Shown piece after piece: positions 18,745-27,709 of a stretch of DNA of 43,676 nt. Source of the stretch: Gracilaria vermiculophylla (taxonomy: Eukaryota > Rhodophyta > Florideophyceae > Gracilariales > Gracilariaceae); contig JAHNZQ020000004.1 in assembly GCA_019155205.2 (NCBI GenBank), positions 158,238 through 201,913 of the forward strand. Reading direction: 5' to 3'. The position numbers and the translations under genes were made by a program. The number at the start of each line of letters is the position of its first letter. Positions within the stretch are counted from its first letter, which is position 1. Below the pieces are notes generated by a model, which worked only from the letters and a program-made list of their open reading frames with translations, was not told where the DNA came from and made no database searches.

Positions 18745-19710
18745 CTACGCCGACGGCTCCGGCGCCGCCGGCGCCGCGTGCCACCACTCGGGCTGCCACG
18801 CGCGCACGAGCCGGCCGTCGCGCAGCCGCAGCGCGCCGCGCTGCGCGCCGTCCGCGCCGAACACGTCGGCCAGCCGCAGCACGGCCAGCCCGACGTTGCC
18901 CTCGCTGGACGAGACGGTGCCGGCGGCGCGCGCGGCGCGCGCGCCGCCGGCGTGCAGCAGCAGCTCGGCGCCGCGCGGCAGGCGCAGCTCGGGCGCGTCG
19001 GACGGCGCGTCGCCCACCATGAGCGGCGTGACGCGCTTGCGCAGCACGCCGGTGAAGTGCGTGCGCGCCGTCAGCTCCTGCCCCAGGTAGCACCCCTTGT
19101 TGAATGAAACGGCGTTGAGCAGGTGCAGCGCCATGTCCAGCGGCAGCGGCGCGCCGTCAAAGTCGGCGCCGTCCGGCACGCCCAGCAGCAGGCGCGCGAG
19201 CGTGTAGCGCCGCTCGGGCGCCTCGCGCAGCGCGCCGCGCGCCGCCGCCACCGCCGCCGCGCCGAACGCGTCGTCGGCGATGGCGCGCAGCCCCAGCGCC
19301 GCCAGCCGCGGGTCGGCGAACACGCGCGCGTCGGCGCGCAGCGCGGCGGCCGCGGCGCGCGGCGCGCCCACCAGCGCCCACACGCGGCGCGCGTGCGACT
19401 CGTCGCTCAGCTGCGCGCGCGCGCGCAGCCGGTGGCGTTGCAGGTGCGCCAGCACGCGCGGCACCGCCGCGCGCTCCACGTCCAGCAGGAAGTCGTGCGC
19501 GCCCGCGCGCCGCACCAGCGCCGCGAACAGCACGCGCCCGCGCCCGCTCAGGAAGGCGGCGGCGCCCGCCGCGTGCGGCGCCGCGCGCAGCCGCCGCACG
19601 TCGCTCGTCATGAGCGACTGCAGCAGCTGCGCCGCGTCGGCGCCGCGCACGCGCACCACGCCGCGCGACTGCAGCCGCGCCACGAAGCCCGCGCCCGCGC
19701 CGACGCTCAT
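18745..19710 (-). CDS. IBA57: IBA57/CAF17-like Fe-S cluster assembly factor
   Basis: IBA57 acts with ISCA proteins in maturing 4Fe-4S proteins in mitochondria or plastids; it is related to the aminomethyltransferase YgfZ. 321 aa. The N-terminal part (GVVRVRGADAAQLLQSLMTSDVRRL) matches the GcvT-like folate-binding fold, followed by FLSGRGRVLFAALV. The family signature K-G-C-Y-x-G-Q-E is at 205-212 (NKGCYLGQELTARTHFTGVLRKRV). Cys207 is the conserved cysteine. The length is normal. The protein is unusually Ala/Arg-rich because third and first codon positions are GC-saturated. No clear long presequence is visible; the short Gly/Ala/Arg start may suffice. Convergent with the methyltransferase gene, with 6 bp between stops. 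Confidence 0.92.
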   Translation of the reverse strand: MSVGAGAGFVARLQSRGVVRVRGADAAQLLQSLMTSDVRRLRAAPHAAGAAAFLSGRGRVLFAALVRRAGAHDFLLDVERAAVPRVLAHLQRHRLRARAQLSDESHARRVWALVGAPRAAAAALRADARVFADPRLAALGLRAIADDAFGAAAVAAARGALREAPERRYTLARLLLGVPDGADFDGAPLPLDMALHLLNAVSFNKGCYLGQELTARTHFTGVLRKRVTPLMVGDAPSDAPELRLPRGAELLLHAGGARAARAAGTVSSSEGNVGLAVLRLADVFGADGAQRGALRLRDGRLVRAWQPEWWHAAPAAPEPSA

Positions 19711-20352
19711 CGTTCGCCGTCGCCGCCGCTGTGGCGCACACGCCGTGCCCGCGCGCTGCGCCGCGCCGCAGCGCCTGGGGTGCCGATCGCGCGCCGCCGA
19801 TCGCGCGCGCCGCCGCGCGCGAGCCGCGAGCCCCCCCCACGCCTCCGCCGCCGGCTTACAGCGGCACTGCGGCGGAATACAGCTGACGCAGCGTCGCGCG
19901 CAGGCGCGGCTCGGCGGCAGCTATGCGAGTGCGAGGGCGGCGGGGGCGGCAGGGGGAGGGGGGCAAAGTACGCGTAGATGCGCGGCGGCGGCATGCGGCG
20001 CGGCAAGTATGGCAAGTGCGTTGTTTTTACTGAGGGGCGCGCGTGGCGACGGCGGGCGCAAGGTGGCGGCGTGGTGGCGTCGGCGACCACGTAATCACCC
20101 GAAGACGGTCGGCGGCACGTGGTGCATAACGTCGGGCGCACGCGCTCCAACAAGGGCAGTAGACGCAAAACGAACTCGATGGTGGTACAGGTGACGATGA
20201 TGATGGTGATGAGTGGGCGGAAAAACAAACGGAGAAAAAAACAAAAACCGTGGGAGGGGACGCGAAGACCTATCGCTCTGCGCCGCAGCCGCGGCCGCAG
20301 CCGCAGCCGACTGCGGGAGCGCAGCGCAACTCGCAAACCCGCCCTGCAGCGG
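19711..20352. other. Intergenic region, no gene seen
   Basis: The 5' flank of IBA57 and the 3' flank of bZIP 1. The first part is GC-saturated and the second moderate, with an A-rich patch at 20,219-20,250 (GGAAAAACAAACGGAGAAAA) that may lie in the bZIP 1 3' untranslated region. No gene or RNA supported. Confidence 0.5.
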
Positions 20353-20757
20353 TTATTGGCGCACGCTCGCGGCGCGCTTGCGCAGCAGCTCGTTCTCGCG
20401 GCGCAGCGCCGCCTCCCGCGCGCGCAGCTGCGCCTCTCTCTCCCTCTGCTCGCGGATCTCGGCGCGGATGCCGTCCATCATGTCCTTCTTCCTGGCGTTG
20501 GAGCGCGCGGCCGCCTGCCGGTTCTTCTTGCGTCTCTCCTCCGCCTTGCGCTCGCGCTCCAGCGCCTCCAGCCGCGCCGCCAGCGCCGCGTCGTTGCCGC
20601 CAAACGCCCCCATCTGCCAGATGAACCCGTCCGTCACGCTCATCCCCGCCGGCCGCGGCGCCAGCGGCTTGGGGCGCAGCCCCGCCTGAGCCGCCACCGC
20701 CCGCCCCTTCTTGGCAATCGCGGGATGCGCCACCTGTTTGCGCTTGGCAAACGCGTG

Positions 20758-20788
<31 letters not shown>

Positions 20789-21339
20789 ACTGCCGCCGCC
20801 GCCGCCGCCGCCGCCACTGCCGCCGCCGCCGGAGCCGCCGCCACGCCCAACTCGCCCTGTGCCTCCATCACTTCCATCTCGTCCCCGACGCACGGCACGC
20901 TGTCGGGCAGCGGCGCCGCGTCGGACCCCGCGTTGGACAGCGTGGACGACACGGAGCGCGCGTCCTGGTCGCTGGCAATGTACGAGCACCAGTCGTCTTC
21001 AAAGTCCATGGCGTGCAGGCAGCTGTCCATGCCGGCGGGCAGCGCGCCGCCGTCGGCCCCCACAATCGGCTGCTCCATCAGCGCCTCGCCCATGCGCTCG
21101 GGCGGCGCCATCAGAAAGTGGTCCGCCACCTCCAGCTGCTCCGGCTCCAACAGCGCCAACGCCGCCGCCGCCGCCGCGTGCTGCGGCGACGCCTGCCGCG
21201 GCGACACCGCCAGCGCCGCGAACGGCGCGCACGGCGGCAGCGTGCCGAGCAGCGGCGACAGCTTGGGGGTGCACGGCGCAAACAGCGGCGACGGCGGCCG
21301 CGGCCGCGCGTCGTCGTCTTCGTCGACGTCGTCGTCATT

Positions 21340-21376
<37 letters not shown>

Positions 21377-22443
21377 TCGTCGTCATCGTGCACACGAAAG
21401 GAGGCATGCTGCGCAAGGGCGCGCAGCGGCGGCGGCGGCGGCGGCGGCAGCACATGAAACGAGGGGGTGGTGCGCTTTTGCACGCGGCGGCGCAGTTGCA
21501 GCTGGTGGTCACTCTTGTGCTGGTGGTCACTCTTGTGCTGGTGGTCACTCTTGTGCGGGTGGTGCGGCACGTTGGGCATGGGCGGCGGGACGCACACGGA
21601 GGCGGACACCTTCTCCATGATGGCCAGACGCTTCATCTGCGTGGCGAGCAGGTTGTCAATGGAGGGGTTGTACGAGCTGACGACGTCCATGCAGGCGTCA
21701 AAGTGGTGCGCGGTGGGGAGGTTGTTGACGACGGTGACGCGCACCTTGCCCTGCCACGACGCGGCGCCCTCGCTCATGACGCGCCACACGGCCTGCGACA
21801 GGCCGGTGAGGTTGGGCAGCAGCGGGGATGGCATGGGGGGCGCGCAGGCACAGGCGGCGGCGGGCGACGCGGAGCGGCACGCGGTGCAGAAGCGCCACTC
21901 GCGGTCGTGGCATTGGAAGAGGACGCTGCCGCGGATGTCGCCCGTCTCGAAGAGGTCGGAGGAGCAGGTGAGGCAGATGCGCTCGCGGCGCACGTCGTGC
22001 ATGACGCGGACGTACTGCAGGCGGGTGACGCGGTCGCGGTCGTTGCGCGTGATGATGCACCACTCGCCGGTGGTGTTGTGGCGCACGTAGCGGCCGACGC
22101 GCACGTCGGCCATGACCGTGGGGTCGTGCAGGGGGTGGGTGCGGGCGGTGTACGTGGTGACGACGAGGCCGCCGGAGAAGCCGGCGCGGTCGGAGAAGAG
22201 GGGGATGCCGAGGTAGTGCATGGCGATTTTGCCGTTGACGGCGCCGCGCTGCTCCTCGTCGGTGGAGAGGATGAAGGAGGGGCGGGCGGCGGAGAGCAGC
22301 TGGATGTCGGCGGGGGGGCGGGGGGGACGCAGCATGAAGTCGGCTATGAGGCTCTCGCGGCGGAGCAGCGCGAGCGCCTTGTGCAGGTCGTGGCTGAGGG
22401 CGTCCGCGGGGGGGCGGGGGAGGAGGGGGGGCGGCGGGTGCAT
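20353..22443 (-). CDS. bZIP transcription factor with an N-terminal Cys-rich domain and variant basic region
   Basis: 696 aa from Met at 22,443; the open frame reaches 22,734, but upstream residues are Arg/Pro low complexity. N-terminal domain (nt about 22,400-21,560) has an unfamiliar folded-looking sequence with two CxxC pairs (ICLTC near 21,970 and FCTAC near 21,885), possibly a zinc site. Then a HKSDHQ repeat, a poly-Asp stretch (nt 21,313-21,390), and poly-Ala and poly-Thr runs. The C-terminal bZIP basic region is RRKKNRQAAARSNARKK, followed by a zipper ending in ELLRKRAASVRQ. The Asn is 56 residues from the C-terminus. In the canonical N-x7-R/K motif the Arg is Asn here. Probably a nuclear DNA-binding protein; target unknown. 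Confidence 0.8.
21313..21390 (-). repeat. Poly-Asp coding GTC/GAC repeat
   Basis: A nearly pure GAC repeat on the coding strand, encoding about 20 Asp with few interruptions inside bZIP 1. An acidic run like this often lies in activation domains. Confidence 0.85.
21502..21555 (-). repeat. Three 18-bp tandem copies within bZIP 1
   Basis: The unit CTGGTGGTCACTCTTGTG (plus strand) occurs three times without a gap and encodes three copies of a His-Lys-Ser-Asp-His-Gln hexapeptide on the minus strand. Confidence 0.9.
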
Positions 22444-22831
22444 GGGAGCATGCGGGGGGTGGGGGGGGGGGAGGGGTAGGGGGGTGAGTGTGGGGGGGGA
22501 AGGTGGAGCACGGGAGGGGGGGGCGGGCGCCGGTGGTGGGCGCGCGCGCGGCGGCGTGGCTGGCGCATCATGTCGGGCGCGGCGGCGGCGGCGGCGGCGG
22601 CGACGCGGCGGCGCGACGCGCGGCGCGCGGCGGGGCGGCGCGCTGTTGGCGCGCATGGCGCCAGTTGCCGACGAGCGGCGCGCCGCTTGCACGCGCGCGG
22701 CGCGCGGCGCGCGCGCCACCTGGCGCGCGCGCACTGGGCGCGGCTGCGGCCGACAGCGCGGCGGCGGCGGCGGCGGTGGCGGTGTAAGCGGCGGCGTCGG
22801 CAGCGTCGGCGGCAGCGTCGGCGGCGGCGTC

Positions 22832-22862
<31 letters not shown>

Positions 22863-22982
22863 GCGGCGTGGCACCGAAGGGCGCGCGCGCGCGCCCGCGC
22901 CGCCGCCGCCGCCGGCCGGCGCGCCGTCCACTTCGATGGGGCGCTCGGTACAGCCGCCGCCGCCGCCGCCGCCGCCGCCGTC
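22444..22982. other. Divergent GC-rich promoter region with CGG/GCC runs
   Basis: Between the divergent bZIP 1 and glycosyltransferase genes. Contains GGC runs near 22,575 and 22,755, a GGCGTC-type repeat at about 22,795-22,870 and a GCC run at about 22,957-22,981 just before the glycosyltransferase ATG. Open frames here are compositional. Confidence 0.6.
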
Positions 22983-23027
22983 ATGCTGCGCGCGCGACTG
23001 CGCAAGATGAAGGCCCCCCCCCGCGCG

Positions 23028-23058
<31 letters not shown>

Positions 23059-25034
23059 TCGCGCGCCGCCCGTGGCTGCCCGCGCTGCTGTTGCTGCCGC
23101 CGCTGCTGCTGGCGCTGTGGCGCTCCGCAGCGCTGCGCGCCGCCGCGCCACCGCGGACGTCGCCGCCCACCAGCAACGCGCCCATGCCGCCCGCCGCGCC
23201 CGCCGCGCCCGCCGCGCCCGCCGCCGCCGCGCCGCCCCCCCCTCCCCCCCCCTTCTCCTCCGTCCTCGTCGTCGCCCACCGCCACGACTTTGAGCTCACC
23301 GCGCGCACCGCGCGCGCCCTCATCCTCCCCGCGCGCGCCGCCAACGTCTCCGTCGCCGTGTACCACTTTTCGCGCCCCTCGCTCGACGCGCTCGCCCATC
23401 TGCCCGACGTCGCCCACCGTCTGCACGACTCGCCGCTGCCGTACGACGACGCGCTGGCCCCCCTGCGCACGCGCGGCGCGCTCATCGTGCGCGCAGGCGC
23501 GCGCCTGGCGCCCACCGCGCTGCCGCACCTCGCGCGCGTGCTGCGCCGCTACGGCCACCGCGCCGACCTGGCCGCCATCGCGCTGCGCGCCGCGCCGCCG
23601 CGCGTCAAGGCGCGCGCCGCCGACCCCGACCACCTGCCCTCGTCGTGGCGCAATGTGTCGTCCGTGCGCGCCCCGTTCCTGTCGCCGCTTCTGTACGACC
23701 ACGCGCTGGACGCCTTCCTGCCGCTGTCGTCCGCGCTCACCGACACCGTGCCGCACTTTGACGAGTGGCTGCGCCTGCGCCGCTCCGACTGGTACCGCTA
23801 CCCCAGCGGCGACGGCGTGGACGGCACGCCGCTCGGCATGCGCGCGCTGCCGGCCGCCGCCTGGACGCGCGCCCCCTGGAACGTGTGGTTCTCCAAGTTT
23901 CTCACCGAGTACGGGCTGTTTGTGCTGCACGCGCCGCCGCCCGACCACGCGCTCGCCAGCGCCGACGCCAGCGCCGACGCCAGCGCCGACGCCAGCGCCG
24001 ACGCCAGCGCCGACGCCAGCTCCGACGGCGCCGCCGACGCGCTCGGCAACGGCACGCTGCGCGCGTTTGACGCGCGCGGCGCGCCCGTGGCGGCGGCGCG
24101 CTTCGGCGCGGCGGTGGACGAGTTGGCGCAGCTGGCGCGCGGGCACGGCGGCATGCTGTCGTTCACGCTGGTCAACGAGGTGTTCCTGCCCACGGCGCGG
24201 TCGTGGCTGTGCAACGTGGACGTGGGCGGCTTCCGGCCGCGCGCGCTCGTGTGGGCGGCCACCGACGCCAAGACGCGCAACGAGCTGCGGCGCGTGCGCG
24301 GCAGCGCCACCGTGCTGCTGCGCGACGTGCGCGGCGGCAAGAGCACCGGGCACGAGTTTGGCAACCCCGGGTACTGGCGGCTGATGCTGGAGCGCACGCA
24401 GCTGATCGGCGAGCTGCTGCGGCGCGGCGTGTCGGTGTTTGCGTTCGAGACGGACGCCATCTGGCTGCAGGACCCGCAGCCGTGGATCGACGAGCTGGTG
24501 CGGCAGCGCGCCGACGTCGTGGGCACCATCAACAGCCGCGACGAGGTGTCGGGCAACTTCTTCTTCCTGCGCGCCACGCTGGCGACGCGGCGGCTGTGGG
24601 CGCAGATCGAACGCGAGTTTGGGCGCGCGTACGACGCGGGCGGGCTGGAGCGCAAGCGCGCCACGTCGTGGACGTACATCGACAACGACCAGTCGCTGCT
24701 GACCAAGCTGGTGCTGCGCAACGAGACGTGGCGGCGCAGCTACCCGCTGGCGTTCCTCACGCTGGACATGGAGAAGTTTGTGGACGGGCGGTGGTACGAC
24801 ATGGAGCAGGGCTTTTACACGAGCGCGCGCGCGCGGCAGCCGGTGGTCATCAACAACAACTTTGTGATTGGCGTGCGCGAGAAGACGGCGCGCGCGCGCA
24901 AGTGGGGGCACTGGTTCTGGGACGAGCGCACGGGCGAGTGCGCCGAGCACGTGGTGCGCAAGGCGCTGCGCGTGGGCGACGGCGGCCGCGGCAGCGCCAA
25001 CGTGACGGACGACGGTGGCGGCGACGGCGAGTAA
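22983..25034 (+). CDS. Type II membrane glycosyltransferase (DUF271/nucleotide-diphospho-sugar transferase)
   Basis: 683 aa. A short basic N-terminus and Ala run precede a hydrophobic segment (about 31-46, WLPALLLLPPLLLALW), giving a signal anchor for the Golgi lumen. Residues about 95-370 form a folded region starting FSSVLVVAHRHDFELTARTAR, of unclear family, possibly a second glycosyltransferase-like module. An Ala-Ser-Ala-Asp repeat lies near 325-348. The C-terminal domain (about 400-640) matches the nucleotide-diphospho-sugar transferase family seen in GT77-type extensin and RG-II enzymes: VWAATDAKT, SVFAFETDAIWLQDP with Asp491 as the metal-binding acidic motif, TINSRDEVSGNFFFLRAT, WTYIDNDQSLLTKLV and QGFYTS. 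The donor and acceptor cannot be read from sequence. An alternative start is Met9. Convergent with bZIP 2 (98 bp). Confidence 0.85.
23955..24026 (+). repeat. 12-bp tandem repeat encoding Ala-Ser-Ala-Asp
   Basis: Five perfect copies of GCCAGCGCCGAC and a sixth with one change, in frame within the glycosyltransferase, between the first module and the catalytic domain. Confidence 0.9.
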
Positions 25035-25089
25035 AAAGAACGCGCGGGCGCGTGCGAGTCAGAGAGCGTGTGTGTGTGTGTGTGCGCGT

Positions 25090-25120
<31 letters not shown>

Positions 25121-25132
25121 GCAAGGGCAGTT

Positions 25133-25454
25133 TTACGGGGGGAGCGACAGGGCGCGGCGGCGCAGCGAGTTGTTGTGCAGGCGCAGGCGCAGCTCGGTGG
25201 CGCGCAGCTGCGTGGCGCGCTGCGAGAGCCGGTGCAGCTCGTGCTTGAGGTGCTGCAGGCGCTGCTTGCGGCGCAGGTTGCTGCGCTGCGCCGACTCGCG
25301 GTTGCGCGCCTTGCGCAGCTCGGCCTTGCGGCGGCGCGCGGCGTGCGGCGACAGCGCGGCGGCGGCGGCGGCGGCGTCGGCGCTCAGCGACGACGAGCTG
25401 CTGGAGGCGAGCGACGGCGGCGGCAGGGGGGCCGGCGCCAGGCGCGGCAGGCGG

Positions 25455-25502
<48 letters not shown>

Positions 25503-25681
25503 AGCGGCGGCAGTGCCGGTGGCGGCGGCGGCGGCAGCGCCGGCGTAGCAGCGCCGGCGGAGCCGCCCACGAGCAGCTGGTGCACGGCGATGCGGCGCCA
25601 GGCGGGCGCGGCGAGCGCGGCGGGCGCGGGTTGGAGCGCGCGCGCGCTCGGCGCGGCGGGCGCGGACACGGAGGCGGCCAT
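25133..25681 (-). CDS. Small bZIP transcription factor with variant basic region
   Basis: 182 aa. The N-terminal two thirds are Ala/Pro/Ser-rich with a long poly-Pro run (nt about 25,446-25,500). The C-terminal bZIP has basic region LRKARNRESAQRSNLRRKQ (Asn127) and a zipper with leucines in LQHLKHELHRLSQRATQLRATELRL. The family motif N-x7-R/K has Asn (residue 135) in place of the Arg. The conserved Asn is 56 residues from the C-terminus, exactly as in bZIP 1, suggesting the two are paralogues. Start chosen at the only suitable Met, just downstream of a GGGCGC repeat. The two genes flank the glycosyltransferase. Confidence 0.82.
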
Positions 25682-25686
25682 AGCGG

Positions 25687-25688
25687 CG

Positions 25689-25738
<50 letters not shown>

Positions 25739-25758
25739 GCGCGGGCGCGGGCAGGGGG
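25687..25758. repeat. (GGGCGC)n tract at the bZIP 2 promoter
   Basis: About eleven GGG runs separated mostly by three bases, fitting the canonical G3N3 G-quadruplex pattern on the plus strand. It begins a few bases upstream of the bZIP 2 start codon, so it lies in its 5' leader or core promoter. Confidence 0.85.
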
Positions 25759-25928
25759 GAGGGGGGACGAGGGCGGGTGGCGGCGGGCGGGGCGGCGGGC
25801 GGCGGGGGCGGCGCTGACAGGCGTGGGGCGCGATGTTTCATGCGGACATGCAGCGAAATGCAAAAAGAGCATTTGCTGAGAGGCGACACAAATGTGGCAG
25901 CGCTGCGACAGCTGCGCGCGGCAGCGGC

Positions 25929-26345
25929 TCACGGCGCGCACGGCGCCAGCGCGTGCACGGCGGCCGCGGCGCCAAAGGCGCGCCGCACGTCGCGCGCGCG
26001 CGCCGTGCCGCGCGCGGCCGCCGCCGCGCGCGCCAGCCGCGCCAGCGCCGCGCCGCCGTCGCGCTGCTCCGCGCGCACGGCGCGCCAGCGCGCGCCGCCG
26101 CTGCCGCCGCCGCGCGGCCGCAGCGCCCACGCGCGCCGTCGCGCGCCGCCGCCAGCAGCGCGGCGTCGGCGCTGCACACGCGCGGCACCAGCGCGCGCTC
26201 GCAGCAGCGCAGCGCGCACGCGCCGCGGCGCGCACGCCGCGGCCGCGCACACGCTGTTGCGCGCCGCGCCGTACGCTGCTGCCAGCGCCAGGGCCTGCAC
26301 ATCGCCATTACCGCCGCCCAACAGTGGACAAGCTGTTGAGAGGGG
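25929..26345 (-). pseudogene. Possible 3' remnant of an unrecognised gene
   Basis: On the minus strand, GC-saturated third positions and plausible protein (GDVQALALAAAYGAARNSV near the start; GGAALARLARAAAAARGT and a C-terminal VHALAPCAP before a stop at 25,929) alternate between two frames: the middle segment (CERALVPRVCSADAALL) reads better one frame over. This would fit a gene fragment with two small compensating indels. It is cut off near 26,345, where composition drops abruptly. I do not recognise the family, and in DNA this GC-rich the codon argument is weak. Confidence 0.25.
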
Positions 26346-27709
26346 GGCCGTTGGAGTTGGATCTCCGCCGCGCGCCAGTGTATTGCAGGCCTTGGTCTGT
26401 TTGTCGACCATCGGCGCCCCGATGCCCCCCGTGTCCCGGCGGCATCGAACTCCCCCGATCGCCCACCACGAGCCGACTCACCGAGCCCTTTCTTAACTTC
26501 ATTCAACCACTGCCGTTTCGCTTTCGTCTCGCCGACCCCAAGGTCCCATCGCGCACCCGTCCAACCCCCGCCGACCACAGTTGTAACTACTCCGCACCCG
26601 AGCGGTTAAAACAAGCAAGATCTGAAGGCACATCCAACACCGTCGGAACTCTTATAGGTCACAATATAAACCACATCGTCATTTTTCAGGTTAATGCGCA
26701 GCAGCCCAGTCATCACCAGAACTGCGAAAGTGGATAAAGTCAATATGGCTAAACCGTAGCTCTTTCTGGCCCGCCTCGAAGCTCAGTCAATCCGATTTTC
26801 TTTCCTCGCATATGATGCATATTGCCGCGAGCTCAAATCGTGTTCAGCACAGCTATTTCTAGAAGCGGCCATGAGTTTTGAGCCCATCCGTGACGTGGGA
26901 TTCGTTTACTGTGTAGATGCCGAGCAGCTCTAGTCCGCCGTGGACATCAGTATAGTGCAAACTACGAACGTGGCACAGACACGAGCCGCGTCGCGGAAGC
27001 ACCACCAAGGTGTTCAAGCTTGCTCTCAATGAGAGGTGGCACAGCGAGAGAGCCCTCTGATAGGGTCGACACGAGCCGGGTGTAAATCCGGGCGACCCCG
27101 TACTGGGCGTGCAGTCAGAGGATAAGAACCGGCCAAGCAAGCCGACTCCGTCGGAGAATCCACGAGAGGTGGTAGCACAGTACCCAGCCCAACGGTTGTG
27201 GGACAAATGATCAACAAACAAGCCGCACTTGCAGAGCGCAGACTCGCGAGAGTGGGAAATCAGATCCCTATATGATGGGGGCCAACCTGTATTACAGGGC
27301 AGAGAAACAGAAGCCGTATGACGGAAGAAACCTATAATAGGCAAAAGAAATAGTAAAGAAATAGCCGTGACGACGGTTCAGGACTCCTCAAAGACGGAGG
27401 CAGGTTGCTCAACCCGGTGTTGCGGCGGTATTCCCAGGGAGGGGTTAGTGACCGTGCGCAAGCGGCTAGATGAACAGAGCCAAGTTCCTCCTTGAGGTTT
27501 ACTTCTCCGTACAGTGGCGGCAGTGCCGCCACTTATATACGGCACTTCAACATATTAAAATAAATATCTAGAAATATCTAGCCACTCGGCAAGGCCGGCT
27601 ACTGTAGTACAGATGTGCAACCGTGGCAGGCTTGTCACGGCGCACCCGTCATCGGGCCAATATCGGCACACGTGGCCACAATTACTACCCTTCCTAGGGA
27701 CACCCCCAA
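26346..27709. other. Non-coding, possibly LTR-derived sequence
   Basis: Moderate GC and no supported protein. The stretch 26,880-27,680 looks like an LTR or promoter-bearing repeat on the minus strand: it has a TATATAAG box at 27,532-27,540, a perfect 9-bp inverted repeat beside it, and frames without domains. I cannot define its ends or a target duplication, so it is left unclassified. Confidence 0.35.
27514..27532. promoter_or_regulatory. Perfect palindrome next to a TATA box
   Basis: GTGGCGGCA, one base, TGCCGCCAC: 9-bp arms. It directly abuts a TATATAAG sequence read on the minus strand. Confidence 0.6.

Noticed and set aside
20119..22479. A 786-codon plus-strand frame opposite bZIP 1
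   Set aside because: His/Arg/Val low complexity mirroring the bZIP coding sequence; the minus strand has the recognisable bZIP.
22344..24950. An 868-codon minus-strand frame opposite the glycosyltransferase
   Set aside because: A shadow frame; the conserved catalytic motifs are on the plus strand.
27080..27110. A stretch resembling a tRNA T-arm (GGTGTAAATCC)
   Set aside because: The flanking bases do not form the five-pair stem and no acceptor, D or anticodon arms could be placed.
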